From assembly GCF_035975855.1 (NCBI RefSeq), contig NZ_CP109055.1, positions 10,230,001 to 10,294,000 of the forward strand: a DNA stretch of 64,000 nt, in the 5' to 3' direction. The stretch's first letter is position 1. The number at the start of each line of letters is the position of its first letter. The DNA is from Streptomyces sp. NBC_01304 (GTDB lineage Bacteria; Actinomycetota; Actinomycetes; Streptomycetales; Streptomycetaceae). This document shows, piece by piece, positions 24,493 through 32,681 of this stretch. The translations under genes and the position numbers were made by a program. The notes beneath the pieces were generated by a model. That model was not told the DNA's origin and did not search any database. It saw only the letters and a program-made list of their open reading frames with translations.

Positions 24493-24513
24493 GGGCGCGT
24501 TCGGCGCCAGGAG

Positions 24514-25221
24514 TCAGGCCGCGTACCCCTTGGGCGGGATGAGGGTGGCCAGCTGGTCGAAGGAGAGCCAGTAGATCTGGTTGCCGGAGAAGGAGGCCGG
24601 GTCGGCTATCAGGACGCTCATGTTGGCGTCGTCGTAGCCGATCACGGTGAAGTAGTGGTAGATCGTCTGGTCCGGCGGATAGCCGGGCGGCTGGTTGCCC
24701 GGCGGCGCCACGATGTTGGTGACGAGCGGGTAGTTGTTGTTGATGTCCAGGGTGATGTCGCGCCAGAGCAGGTCCTTCTGCTCCTGCGTGGGCGGGTCGT
24801 TGGGCATCTCCTTGGTCTCGTACCAGCCGGTGCCCAGGTTGGCGTTGAGCACGGAGGTGACCTGGCTGATGTGGTCGGTTCCGTTCTCCGTGGTGCCCAG
24901 CTGGGCCGCCAGATCGGCCTGGCTCGGCGGTCCGATCCGGGCGGACAGGGCTATCCGGGTCGCGGCGGGGCCGCACCAGTACCCCGTCTCCTGGACCTGG
25001 TAGTCGATCTCCAGCGTCCGGGCGGTCTGCGTGCGCGAGGCAGCGGTGTGCAACTGCCCGTCGCTGCGGCTCACTTGTACGCCGGGGGCCGAGGCGCCCG
25101 GCAGCGTGGCGACCCGGGTGACGGACGCCGGGTGCGCGTCGGCCGCGCTCGCCATGCCGACCGGGACGAGCAGCCCGGTGGCCGACAAGGCCACGGCCAC
25201 AGCCATGGATCTGATACGCAT
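24514..25221 (-). CDS. Secreted C39-like cysteine peptidase
   Basis: A 235-residue exported protein. The signal peptide is MRIRSMAVAVALSATGLLVPVGMASA, preceded by AGGAGG at the right distance. The peptidase C39-like fold is recognisable in LEIDYQVQETGYWCGPAATRIALSA (catalytic Cys with preceding Gln) and IYHYFTVIGYDDANMSVLIADPAS (catalytic His and Asp). Relatives are papain-like hydrolases of unknown substrate that are commonly secreted by streptomycetes. It is followed upstream by the lysozyme-like gene on the same strand, across a region with a short tandem repeat. Confidence 0.87.
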   Translation of the reverse strand: MRIRSMAVAVALSATGLLVPVGMASAADAHPASVTRVATLPGASAPGVQVSRSDGQLHTAASRTQTARTLEIDYQVQETGYWCGPAATRIALSARIGPPSQADLAAQLGTTENGTDHISQVTSVLNANLGTGWYETKEMPNDPPTQEQKDLLWRDITLDINNNYPLVTNIVAPPGNQPPGYPPDQTIYHYFTVIGYDDANMSVLIADPASFSGNQIYWLSFDQLATLIPPKGYAA

Positions 25222-25250
25222 CGCGGTCCTCCTGTTTCTTGTGGGGGAGA

Positions 25251-25286
25251 GGTGCAGGTGGGTGCAGGTGCAGGTGCAGGTGCAGG
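25251..25286. repeat. GGTGCA tandem repeat
   Basis: Six copies of the hexamer GGTGCA, the first two set off by extra G-rich bases, lie in the leader between the C39-like gene and the gene upstream on the minus strand. It may affect mRNA structure; otherwise it looks like simple-sequence expansion. Confidence 0.85.
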
Positions 25287-25293
25287 GAACGAG

Positions 25294-25986
25294 CTAGGGA
25301 ATGGGTTCGACGGTGGGCCCCTCGACGGCGAGCAGGTCGCGGGCGAACTGCTCCCACTGCGCGTACGCGTCCGGGAAGGCGGAGACCTGTACGGCCTGGC
25401 ACACGTCGCCCGGCGGCATCGACTCCCAGCCGGATAACTGGATCAGCCCGGGGTTGCTGCCGAAGGGGGCGACGCCGTAGAAGGACTTCGACGAGGTGGG
25501 CACGTCCGTGATCTGCTCCGGAGTGCCCCAGCCGGTGCTCGGCCGCTGCTGGAAGATGCCGAGCGAGTCATGGTCGACGGGCACGGTGTAGTTGACGAAC
25601 TTCGACTCCTGCATGGCGGTCATCAGGGCGATGACGATGCCCTGTTCGGGGATCTGGGCGCCGTAGCCGACGCCGATGACGGTGCGGGCGTTGGCGAGTT
25701 CCTCGGGCCCGAGATCCGCGGCGGAGCGGAAGGTGCGGCGCAGCTCGGCGTCGGACGCCTGCTGCAGGGCTCGGGCTGTGGACGCGTCGACCGAGCCGGT
25801 CGGACGCAGGCCGTGCCGCTCCTGGAACCACTTCAGGCCGTGGCCCTGCTGGTCGGCTTCCGCGGCTGCCCGTGGGGGAGCGGCCTGGGCGGCGCCGGGG
25901 GCGGCGGTCGCTCCGGCGGCGGCGAGGAATGCCGCGGCCATGACAATCTTGCGGACGTGGATGTGGATGCGGGTGGGGGTACGCAT
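25294..25986 (-). CDS. Secreted peptidoglycan-active or lysozyme-like protein
   Basis: A 230-residue exported protein. Start ATG at 25986 is set by GGAGG 7 nt upstream, although an in-frame ATG exists seven codons earlier. The signal peptide runs to about AAPGAAQAAPP. LKWFQERHGLRPTGSVDASTARALQQ resembles a peptidoglycan-binding repeat, and the C-terminal domain has IVIALMTAMQESKFVNY (Glu in an ALxxAMQES context) and DHDSLGIFQQRPSTGWGTPEQITD, a pattern typical of streptomycete transglycosylase-like modules. It therefore probably acts on the cell wall. It lies 72 bp upstream of the C39-like peptidase gene and is possibly cotranscribed with it. Confidence 0.78.
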   Translation of the reverse strand: MRTPTRIHIHVRKIVMAAAFLAAAGATAAPGAAQAAPPRAAAEADQQGHGLKWFQERHGLRPTGSVDASTARALQQASDAELRRTFRSAADLGPEELANARTVIGVGYGAQIPEQGIVIALMTAMQESKFVNYTVPVDHDSLGIFQQRPSTGWGTPEQITDVPTSSKSFYGVAPFGSNPGLIQLSGWESMPPGDVCQAVQVSAFPDAYAQWEQFARDLLAVEGPTVEPIP

Positions 25987-26100
25987 CAGAAGTCCTCCGT
26001 TCAACACCCTCTGAAGGACGGGGTGTTGATCCTGTGACGGCAGGTCGGCGACCAGCGTGCTGCGGTGGCCGACGGGGCCGCAAGGAAGGAAAGTTCAGGC

Positions 26101-27093
26101 TTACGGTGCGTGCTCCGGGCTGTCGATCAGTGCCCGTCCCGCCTCCGTGGCGACATGCAGCGAACGCCCCGCCCTGCGCACGGTCGTGACGAGCCCCGCG
26201 GCCCGCAGCACCTGCAGGTGCTGGCTTATCGCGGGATGCGTGACCCCGAGCCGGCGGGCCAGCTCGACGGTGGAACAGCCGGTGCAAGCACCCCGCAGCA
26301 CGGCCGCACGGGTGTGCCCGAGCAGCGGACCCAACGCGTCCGCGCCCGCGCCCGAGTGCCCACCCGTACGCGGCCCGGCCCAGCCCTCGGCGTGCTCGAT
26401 GGGGTATCCGAGGACGGGCGGCAGCTCCTCGTCGGCGAGTGTGAAGGGGGTGGGCCAGCAGAAGAACGACGGCTGCAACGTCAGCCCCCGCCCCCGCAGA
26501 TGCAGTTCCTGGCCGACCGGATAGCTGACCTCCAGGACGGGCGGCCGCCAACGGATCTGCGGCCCGAGGCCGGACAGTAGCCCCTCGGTCCCGCCGTCGA
26601 GCAGGGCCCTGGCGCGCAGCATCCGGTCGGCGTCGATGTGCGCGCGGATGCGCCCCCAGAACGGCGCGAGCGCTTCCAGGTGGTACGTGTGCACCGCCCG
26701 CCCCAACTCCCTCAGTGCCGCCCCGTCCCCGCCCGCCAGCGAACCCGCCCAGCCCGGCAGCCGACGCGAGGCGGCAAGGAGCGTGAGATCGGCCCGCAGC
26801 CTGGGCCGTGGCGTACGCAGCAACGTATCGACCGACGCCTGCAGCGTGCTGCGGTCGCCCGAGGTGGGTGTGAGGAAGTCCGGCGAATAGCCGTGCGGCG
26901 GCAGCAGCGGGGACAGCAGTCGGCAGCTCGCCGAGAGCCGCGGCCGCGCCCAGCTGCGCCAGGCCCCGAACACCCGGTCGCCGTCGCGCCGTTGCAGCGT
27001 CTGCACGCTGTTGGCGACCTCCCACAGGAAGTCCGGCCCGGGGGCGACCCGTACCCGCGCCAGGTCCTCGGACGTGAAGTGCACCCGCAGCAT
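26101..27093 (-). CDS. ArsR-type winged-helix regulator (DUF5937-like sensor domain)
   Basis: A 330-residue regulator. The N-terminal about 240 residues (MLRVHFTSEDLARVRVAPGPDFLWEV...) match the domain found in streptomycete ArsR relatives annotated DUF5937. The C-terminus has LLGHTRAAVLRGACTGCSTVELARRLGVTHPAISQHLQVLRAAGLVTTVRRAGRSLHVAT, a standard ArsR winged helix with recognition helix HPAISQHL. No Cys-based metal site is evident. The start is the ATG where family similarity begins; the open frame runs on upstream. It is divergent from the chitinase gene, 273 bp apart, but the chitinase promoter already has its own known-type elements. Confidence 0.85.
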   Translation of the reverse strand: MLRVHFTSEDLARVRVAPGPDFLWEVANSVQTLQRRDGDRVFGAWRSWARPRLSASCRLLSPLLPPHGYSPDFLTPTSGDRSTLQASVDTLLRTPRPRLRADLTLLAASRRLPGWAGSLAGGDGAALRELGRAVHTYHLEALAPFWGRIRAHIDADRMLRARALLDGGTEGLLSGLGPQIRWRPPVLEVSYPVGQELHLRGRGLTLQPSFFCWPTPFTLADEELPPVLGYPIEHAEGWAGPRTGGHSGAGADALGPLLGHTRAAVLRGACTGCSTVELARRLGVTHPAISQHLQVLRAAGLVTTVRRAGRSLHVATEAGRALIDSPEHAP

Positions 27094-27222
27094 GGCCCTC
27101 CCGCCGGACGCCGTCGAGTCACAGGTGCCGGCCATCCTGCGCCGTACGCGCCACCACGGCCAGGGCCCTCGGGCCCAGTGAGAGGTGCCGCTGGGCCCAG
27201 CCGGGCCGGCGAACGGCTCACC

Positions 27223-27263
27223 GGTCCAGACCTCTTGACGAAAGGTCTGGACCAACTTACCTT
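27223..27263 (+). promoter_or_regulatory. Chitinase promoter with inverted GGTCCAGACC repeats
   Basis: GGTCCAGACC (27223-27232) and its reverse complement GGTCTGGACC (27244-27253) flank a -35 box TTGACG (27235-27240); TACCTT (27258-27263) is the -10 at 17 bp. Paired 12-bp TGGTCCAGACCT-like repeats over the -35 region are the hallmark of Streptomyces chitinase promoters, and the second arm (AAGGTCTGGACCAACT) also resembles the DasR site. Chitin or N-acetylglucosamine control is thus expected. Confidence 0.8.
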
Positions 27264-27366
27264 CGCGGTACCCGCACCACCCCTGCTCTCCCCCCCCAAC
27301 TCTCCTGAGCCGCGCGGCAATTGGCCCCCCACCGGCCACCGCGTACGGCCGGAACGGAGCATGGAA

Positions 27367-28443
27367 ATGACCGCTCGGACGCTACGTCTCCTCGGCGCCG
27401 CCCTGGCCCTGGCCGGAGCCACCCAGCTCCCCGCCGCGGCGGCCGACGCGCCACAGGCTCCGCGGGCCTCGCAGGCCGCGCAGGCCGAGGTCTGCGCGAC
27501 GAAGCCGAAGCCCACCGGCAAGGTGCTGCAGGGCTACTGGGAGAACTGGGACGGCGCCGCCAACGGCGTGCACCCGCCCTTCGGCTGGACCCCGATCACC
27601 GACCCGCAGATCCGTGCGCACGGCTACAACGTCATCAACGCCGCGTTCCCCGTCATCCGCTCCGACGGCACCGCGCTGTGGGAGGACGGCATGGACGCGA
27701 CCGTGAAGGTCGCGACCCCCGCCGAGATGTGCCAGGCCAAGGCGGACGGCGCCACCATCCTCATGTCCATCGGCGGCGCCGCGGCCGGCATCGACCTGAG
27801 CAACAGCACGGTCGCCGACCGCTTCGTCGACACGATCGTGCCGATCCTGCAGAAGTACAACTTCGACGGCATAGACATCGACATCGAGACGGGCCTCGTC
27901 GGCAGCGGCACCATCACCCAACTCTCCCCTTCCCAGGCCAACTTGATCCGCATCATCGACGGCATCTTCGCCCGGATGCCCGCCGGCTTCGGCCTGACGA
28001 TGGCCCCCGAGACCGCGTACGTCACCGGCGGCAGCGTCACCTACGGCTCGATCTGGGGCGCGTACCTGCCGATCGTGAAGAAGTACGCCGACAACGGCCG
28101 CCTGTGGTGGCTGAACATGCAGTACTACAACGGCAGCATGTACGGCTGCTCCGGCGACTCCTACGAAGCGGGCACGGTCACCGGCTTCACCGCCCAGACG
28201 GACTGCCTCAACAAGGGCCTCGTCATCCAGGGCACCACGATCAAGGTCCCCTACGACAAGCAGGTCCCGGGCCTGCCCGCCCAGCCCGGAGCGGGCGGCG
28301 GCCACATGTCGACGGGCCTCGTCGCGCAGGCGTGGAACCACTACGGCGGTGGGCTCAAGGGGCTGATGACCTGGTCGATCAACTGGGACGGCTCTAAGGG
28401 GTGGACGTTCGGGGACAATGTCAAGGGGCTTCAGGGTCGCTGA
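27367..28443 (+). CDS. Secreted GH18 chitinase
   Basis: Hydrolyses chitin by the GH18 retaining mechanism. The 358-residue protein has a signal peptide (LRLLGAALALAGATQLPAAAA) and then the catalytic TIM barrel directly, without carbohydrate-binding or fibronectin modules. VLQGYWENWDG is strand 1, ILMSIGG strand 3 and FDGIDIDIETG the catalytic strand 4, with Glu174 as acid/base and the DxDxE pattern intact. LWWLNMQYYN and LMTWSINWD are strands 6 and 8. GGAG lies 7 nt before the second ATG (27367), so this start is preferred to 27361. It is one of the smaller streptomycete chitinases. Confidence 0.95.
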   Translation: MTARTLRLLGAALALAGATQLPAAAADAPQAPRASQAAQAEVCATKPKPTGKVLQGYWENWDGAANGVHPPFGWTPITDPQIRAHGYNVINAAFPVIRSDGTALWEDGMDATVKVATPAEMCQAKADGATILMSIGGAAAGIDLSNSTVADRFVDTIVPILQKYNFDGIDIDIETGLVGSGTITQLSPSQANLIRIIDGIFARMPAGFGLTMAPETAYVTGGSVTYGSIWGAYLPIVKKYADNGRLWWLNMQYYNGSMYGCSGDSYEAGTVTGFTAQTDCLNKGLVIQGTTIKVPYDKQVPGLPAQPGAGGGHMSTGLVAQAWNHYGGGLKGLMTWSINWDGSKGWTFGDNVKGLQGR

Positions 28444-28520
28444 AGTCGTGGGTAAAGGTGCAGGTCAGGGGCTGTTCGCGCTGTCTGCCGCTCGACGTTC
28501 CGGTGAACGTCGCGCGGCAG
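28441..28520 (+). repeat. Direct repeat copy 1 (island boundary)
   Basis: About 80 bp beginning at the chitinase stop codon, containing GTAAAGGTGCAGGTCAGG. A diverged copy in the same orientation occurs at 35662-35741. The two match along the whole length by eye, at roughly three quarters of positions, with at most single-base gaps. Confidence 0.7.
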
Positions 28521-28843
28521 ACGCGGTTCGCCCGACCGTGCTCGCCCGCAGGGCATGGTGTTCAAGCGCCCCTCGGTGTGCGCGTGTGACCTCCTGGGCT
28601 TCGCGCCTCTGCTCATGGGGCAGCAGCCTCCGTACGTGCTGAGCGGGCACGGGAATCAGCACCTTCGCCGGCCTTCCGCTGCTCAACTCGCTTCCGTAGA
28701 TGCTTTTGATTCCTGGCAAGGCCGAGACGCCGAGCGTGCGCCGCAGCTGCGCCTGGGCACGGGTTCCCGCGCGGCCCCGCGTGGTCAGCAAGCAGTGTGT
28801 GATCTGCGCGGTCCGGGCATCGGCGTGATGCCCCGGGCGCTGG
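28521..28843. other. Intergenic stretch without recognisable gene
   Basis: Codon-like composition is lost and none of the six frames shows a convincing product. Lower GC patches (CTCGCTTCCGTAGATGCTTTTGATT region) suggest acquired or decayed DNA. Possibly remnant of an insertion, but no transposase motif was found. Confidence 0.5.
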
Positions 28844-29512
28844 TCACCGTGTGCCCCGGCTACCTCCGTCGGCGGTTGTGCGCAGGAAGTGGTCGGCGTC
28901 CTCGGGGTCGGCAAGACGGCCGAGTTCGAGCCAGGAGCCGTCGGGGAAGCGCAGCCGGAACGCGGCGAAGCCGCGCGGCTGACCTGTCTCGGCCTCGATG
29001 TGCGCCTCGCGTGTGGAGAACTGCTCGGTCAGGTGGAAGTCGTCGGCCTTGGCCGGGGACAGCCGGCGACCGGGCGAGGCCGCCAGGCAGATCCGGTCCG
29101 AGGTGAGCAGCACCAGGCGTTTGGGGTTGGGGGAGCGGCCGTACCAGTTCAGAAGAAGTTGGCCTGCGGTCAAGTTCCAGTCGCCGTCGAAGACTTGGCG
29201 GGGCCCTCGAGCGGGCTGCGGCGTGGAGCGGCGGGGTTCGCGCCGGTCGGGTGAGCTCTGCGGTCCCAGAGGCCGGTCGATCCGGCCCCCCAGTTTGTCG
29301 ACGAGCATCATCGGAATGACGATGAAGAAGAACAGCGCCCCGCCGACGTAGAGCAGCCAGTGATGCCCTGGCGCGAGTCTCCCCTTGCCTGCTGCCCGGT
29401 GGATCTCCTTGGGCGGTTTCGGGATCGGACCCGGTATCTCGCACCAGACCAGGGCTACGGGGTCCTCTCCCAAGATCTTCCGTGCCCGGCGGTGAACGCT
29501 GCGCTTTGCCAT
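28844..29512 (-). CDS. Membrane-anchored protein with PH-like C-terminal domain
   Basis: A 222-residue protein of no recognised family. Basic N-terminus (MAKRSVHRRARKILGEDP), then PGPIPKPPKEIHRAAGKGRLAPGHH leads to a single hydrophobic segment (WLLYVGGALFFFIVIPMMLV, about residues 55-75). After a Pro/Arg-rich linker the C-terminal about 110 residues look like a bacterial PH-type fold: LVLLTSDRICLAAS, EQFSTREAHIEAETG, GFAAFRLRFPDGSWLELGRL, closing helix EDADHFLRTT. ATG 29512 has AGGA at a suitable distance; an ATG three codons earlier does not. It is the first gene inside the direct-repeat-bounded segment. Confidence 0.7.
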   Translation of the reverse strand: MAKRSVHRRARKILGEDPVALVWCEIPGPIPKPPKEIHRAAGKGRLAPGHHWLLYVGGALFFFIVIPMMLVDKLGGRIDRPLGPQSSPDRREPRRSTPQPARGPRQVFDGDWNLTAGQLLLNWYGRSPNPKRLVLLTSDRICLAASPGRRLSPAKADDFHLTEQFSTREAHIEAETGQPRGFAAFRLRFPDGSWLELGRLADPEDADHFLRTTADGGSRGTR

Positions 29513-29734
29513 GGCGGGCATCCTACGACCGGTTCCGGGGGCCCTGACGCCCGGCGTTCGAGGCGTGATGGCCTGGCGGCCGGTCGGCTGTGGCGCGGCC
29601 GATCCGGTGCCACGGGCCCCTGGCGACGCGCGTCCGCCGACGCCGCGTACGGACGTCTCGGAACCGTTCCCCTGGATCGCGACGTGATGGATCACGAACA
29701 CCTGGGCGACCGGTCGGCAGGGAGGCAGCGCGTG

Positions 29735-31465
29735 ATGGCGGATTTGGGCATGCCGAGCACCGAGCGGGATCTGGTGCAAGCGCGCCGGAACGTCGACGAG
29801 TTGCGACGGCGTGCCCGTACCGACCCTGACCGGCATCTCCCCGACCTCGGTCACTGGCTGGCGCGGCTTGCTGCACGGCTCGTCGAACGGCCCGAGCGGC
29901 ACGAGGAGTTGCTCGACATCCGCGGGGAGTGCGTCGGCGTGTGCCGGCGGCTGGCCGCCGAGGACCCCCGCCAGTGGCGCCCCGACCTCGCGCTGGCGCT
30001 GTATCAGCATGCGCTGGCCCTGGGCGTCCTCGGGCACCGGAGCCGGGCGCTCCCCGTGGCTCAGGAATCTGTCGACCTGTTGCGTGACCTCGTACGAGAA
30101 GAGGGTGACGCCCATCTGCCGGAACTGGCGCTGGCGCTGACCGGCCTCGGCGATCAGCTGACCGAGCTGGGCAGGTCCGACGAGGGCCTGGAGCTAGTAC
30201 GGGAAGCAGTCGCGGTGCGTCGCGACCTGGCAGCTCGACGGCCTGCGGATGCGGATGCGGATGCGGAGGCGGAGGCGGAACCCGAACTCGCCTCCGCTCT
30301 GGTGGATCTGGGTATCAAGCTGGGGGAGCTGGAGCGCAAGGAGGAGGCCGTGGCCGTCCTGGGTGACGCGCTCGGCCGCCATCGCCTGCTCGACCCAGCG
30401 GACCCCACCGGCTTGTGGCTGGCACTGTTCACTCTCGCCCGAGAGCTGACTGCCCTTGGCCGTGCCGACGAGGCGCGCCCTCTCTTTGATGAGGCCGCCG
30501 CCCAGTACCGCGAACTGACTGACGCCTACCCGGACTTCACGAACTACATGGCCGCGCTCATGCGCCGGTACAACTACACGATCACCGGGGACGGCCGATT
30601 CGCGCAGGTGGACGCGTATACGGAGAGCGCCATCGACCCTGCCGTGCAAGGCCGCATCCGGCAGCGCAGTGCGCAAGGCGTCAAGCTGGCCCTGGCCGGT
30701 GACTTCGGCCGGGCTGTCGAGATGGCGCGGGATGCGGTGGATCTGTGCCGCCAGGCACTCTTCGACGGCGGTGCCCGCACCGGCACGATGATCGAGCTGG
30801 CGCGCTGCCTGCACAACCTGGGACTCGCCTCGGCGTGGGGCGGTCGTCGCACGGAGGCGCTGGCCGCCACCGACGAGGCCGTGCGTCTGTACCGACGTAC
30901 CCTCTCATCCGCTCCCGATGTCGTACGGCCCCTGCTCGCGGACTCGCTCGACAGCCTCGGCACGCGGCTCGCCGCGGCAGGCCGGCAGAGTGAGGCGCTC
31001 ACGGCCGCCGAGGAGTCGGTCGCCTTGTACCGCCAACTCGCCGATGCCGACCCCGCCACCCGTCGGCCGTTGCTGGCTCGTGCCCTCAACAACTTGAGCA
31101 TCCGGCTCACCGACAGCGATCGGCACCACCAGTCACTGACCGCAACGCAGGAAGTGGTGGACATTTACCGGCAGTTGCATCGGGCCGACCCCACCCGACA
31201 CCTCGACGGCCTCATCCACGGTCTGTCCAACCTCGCCCTCAGGCTGGCCCGCGTAGGGCGCGACGACGAGATCCTCACCCCGACGACGGAGGCCGTACAG
31301 CACCTGGAGGAACTGCCCGTTCTTGATCACAGCAGTGACATCGGGGCCCTCGCGGAATCCTTGGCCTGGCTCGGCCACCGCCTCGCCGGGCAAGGGCACC
31401 GCAGGGAGGGGCGGAGAGCCTCACGGATGGCGAATGACCTGCGGCGCAGGGCCGCAGCGCGCTGA
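29735..31465 (+). CDS. Tetratricopeptide repeat protein
   Basis: A 576-residue all-helical protein made of about ten TPR units, for example LALALYQHALALGVLGHRSRALPVAQESVDLLRDL, ELASALVDLGIKLGELERKEEAVAVLGDALG and LADSLDSLGTRLAAAGRQSEALTAAEESVALYRQLADADP. There is no NTPase, CHAT or DNA-binding domain. GGGAGG lies 9 nt before the ATG at 29735, which is preferred to the ATG at 29687. A short Ala-Asp/Ala-Glu run (encoded near 30245-30278) interrupts the repeats. In actinobacteria such scaffolds commonly accompany NTPase or type VII genes. Followed by a six-fold 14-bp tandem repeat and the Cys-rich gene. Confidence 0.85.
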   Translation: MADLGMPSTERDLVQARRNVDELRRRARTDPDRHLPDLGHWLARLAARLVERPERHEELLDIRGECVGVCRRLAAEDPRQWRPDLALALYQHALALGVLGHRSRALPVAQESVDLLRDLVREEGDAHLPELALALTGLGDQLTELGRSDEGLELVREAVAVRRDLAARRPADADADAEAEAEPELASALVDLGIKLGELERKEEAVAVLGDALGRHRLLDPADPTGLWLALFTLARELTALGRADEARPLFDEAAAQYRELTDAYPDFTNYMAALMRRYNYTITGDGRFAQVDAYTESAIDPAVQGRIRQRSAQGVKLALAGDFGRAVEMARDAVDLCRQALFDGGARTGTMIELARCLHNLGLASAWGGRRTEALAATDEAVRLYRRTLSSAPDVVRPLLADSLDSLGTRLAAAGRQSEALTAAEESVALYRQLADADPATRRPLLARALNNLSIRLTDSDRHHQSLTATQEVVDIYRQLHRADPTRHLDGLIHGLSNLALRLARVGRDDEILTPTTEAVQHLEELPVLDHSSDIGALAESLAWLGHRLAGQGHRREGRRASRMANDLRRRAAAR

Positions 31466-31481
31466 TCTCGGCAGGCAGATG

Positions 31482-31566
31482 CCAACCGGAAGATCCCAAC
31501 CGGAAGATCTCAACCGGAACATCCCAACTGGCAGATCCCAACGGGCAGATCCCAGCTGCCAGAATC
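31482..31566. repeat. Six-fold 14-bp tandem repeat
   Basis: Unit CCAACCGGAAGATC, first two copies identical, then progressively diverged, the last extended by one base. It occupies the whole gap between the TPR gene and the Cys-rich gene up to the ribosome site. Since 14 is not a multiple of three it is unlikely to be coding. Confidence 0.9.
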
Positions 31567-31583
31567 CGACAGGAGGCTGCGGC

Positions 31584-31892
31584 ATGGCGACCGAGACCAA
31601 GTCCATGCGTACCTGCACGGTCTGTGGACACTCGCGTTACCGCCACGAGCGGCAACGCGGTCGATGCACTGCAGAGACCGGCGAGCCAGGCGCTCTGTGT
31701 ACCTGCCGTACTTTCCGGGGCAAGACACATCAAGCCGGGAGCAGATCCGCGGACCAGTCCGAACCGGCCCGCGGCAGATGCATGATGTGCCCGCACGAGA
31801 CACACCTGCCCGAGACTTGCCCCGCTGCGTGTGCCTGCCCCTGGCGGGAAGGTGACCTTCCCCCTTGGTCACGATCCTGGCCGACGATCTGA
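31584..31892 (+). CDS. Small cysteine-rich zinc-binding-type protein
   Basis: A 102-residue hypothetical protein with an excellent ribosome site (AGGAGG, 7 nt). It contains two Cys-rich modules: CTVCGHSRYRHERQRGRC followed by a CTC motif, and a second RCMMCPHETHLPETC with a further CAC. The CxxCGHxxxxH pattern suggests two treble-clef or zinc-ribbon sites. No known family. No membrane segment. Likely cotranscribed with the TPR gene. Confidence 0.7.
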   Translation: MATETKSMRTCTVCGHSRYRHERQRGRCTAETGEPGALCTCRTFRGKTHQAGSRSADQSEPARGRCMMCPHETHLPETCPAACACPWREGDLPPWSRSWPTI

Positions 31893-32265
31893 CGGCACCA
31901 GGTCGCGGTCTTCGGGGCCCTGGATTCACTTGTTCTGTCCCGCCTGTGCCTTCGCGGCAGGGTGCCCTGCCAGGTGCCGATGTAGCAAGAATGGGTGCAA
32001 GGGTCGATTCCTCCCTGCGATGACCGCAATGGTCCGACGGCGCAGCGCGGGTCATGGGCGCTCGCAGTGCCAAACTCGGTGAGATCCCGCAGTAGGAATG
32101 CATAAACTCACTCATGGGGAGTTGGATGTAAATCCAGGCGCTGTACGCCCAGGTGTGAGGAAACGACGCATCTCCCGTGATGAATTGGTCATGTCGGGAG
32201 AGGTGTTGCTGGGCCGGCGACGCATTTGATATTTTCCCGCGGATAGCAACGGGGAGGATGACGGA
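31893..32265. other. Intergenic region ahead of WXG100 genes
   Basis: No gene seen. GC is visibly lower than the surroundings, and the last 80 bases hold a plausible promoter (TTGCTG, 16 bp, GATATT) and GGGGAGG 8 nt before the next ATG. TATCAAATGCGTCG-like AT-rich patch near 32230 marks it as atypical for the chromosome. Confidence 0.5.
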
Positions 32266-32628
32266 ATGGTGCGCCCTGACGGCCCGGATGGCTCCACACT
32301 GCGTGTGGACGACGCCAAGCTGAACGAGGCCAGTAATAATTTGGTGGAACTGCGCGGCGATACGGACAAGGTCGACAACACTGCGCACGACGACACATTG
32401 AACGCTGTATCGGGCCTCAATAGGCACGGCGCGCCCGATGGTGGGGCCTGGGACACAGCGCATGGCTTGTTCGAGATGGACACTCGCTGGGCCCATCAAG
32501 TCGGCAACCTCAAAGGCATGCTGCAGTCCATCAGCGAGAAGATCCACGACACTCGCGGCAACTACACACGACGCGAGCAGCACGAGCAGGCCAAGAACGA
32601 CCGTTCCATGATGAGCGACTTCGGCTGA
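32266..32628 (+). CDS. WXG100-like small protein, type VII secretion candidate
   Basis: A 120-residue helical protein with the size and hairpin layout of ESX/WXG100 proteins. The first helix begins at LRVDDAKLNEASNNLVELRGDTDKV, the turn contains GAPDGGAWDTA and the second helix runs WAHQVGNLKGMLQSISEKIHDT. A YTRRE sequence near the C-terminus fits the YxxxD/E secretion signal. The expected WXG is degenerate (AWDTA). GGGGAGG precedes the ATG. It lies 53 bp upstream of the large WXG-headed protein, as for paired type VII substrates. No EccC or other core component lies in the window. Confidence 0.72.
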   Translation: MVRPDGPDGSTLRVDDAKLNEASNNLVELRGDTDKVDNTAHDDTLNAVSGLNRHGAPDGGAWDTAHGLFEMDTRWAHQVGNLKGMLQSISEKIHDTRGNYTRREQHEQAKNDRSMMSDFG

Positions 32629-32681
32629 CGTTTCGCTGTGCAACTCTGCCAGTTCGCCCAACCAACTCGGGAATGGTACCC

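Noticed and set aside
31482..31566. CRISPR array
   Set aside because: Repeats are contiguous 14-bp units without spacers, and no cas genes are present.
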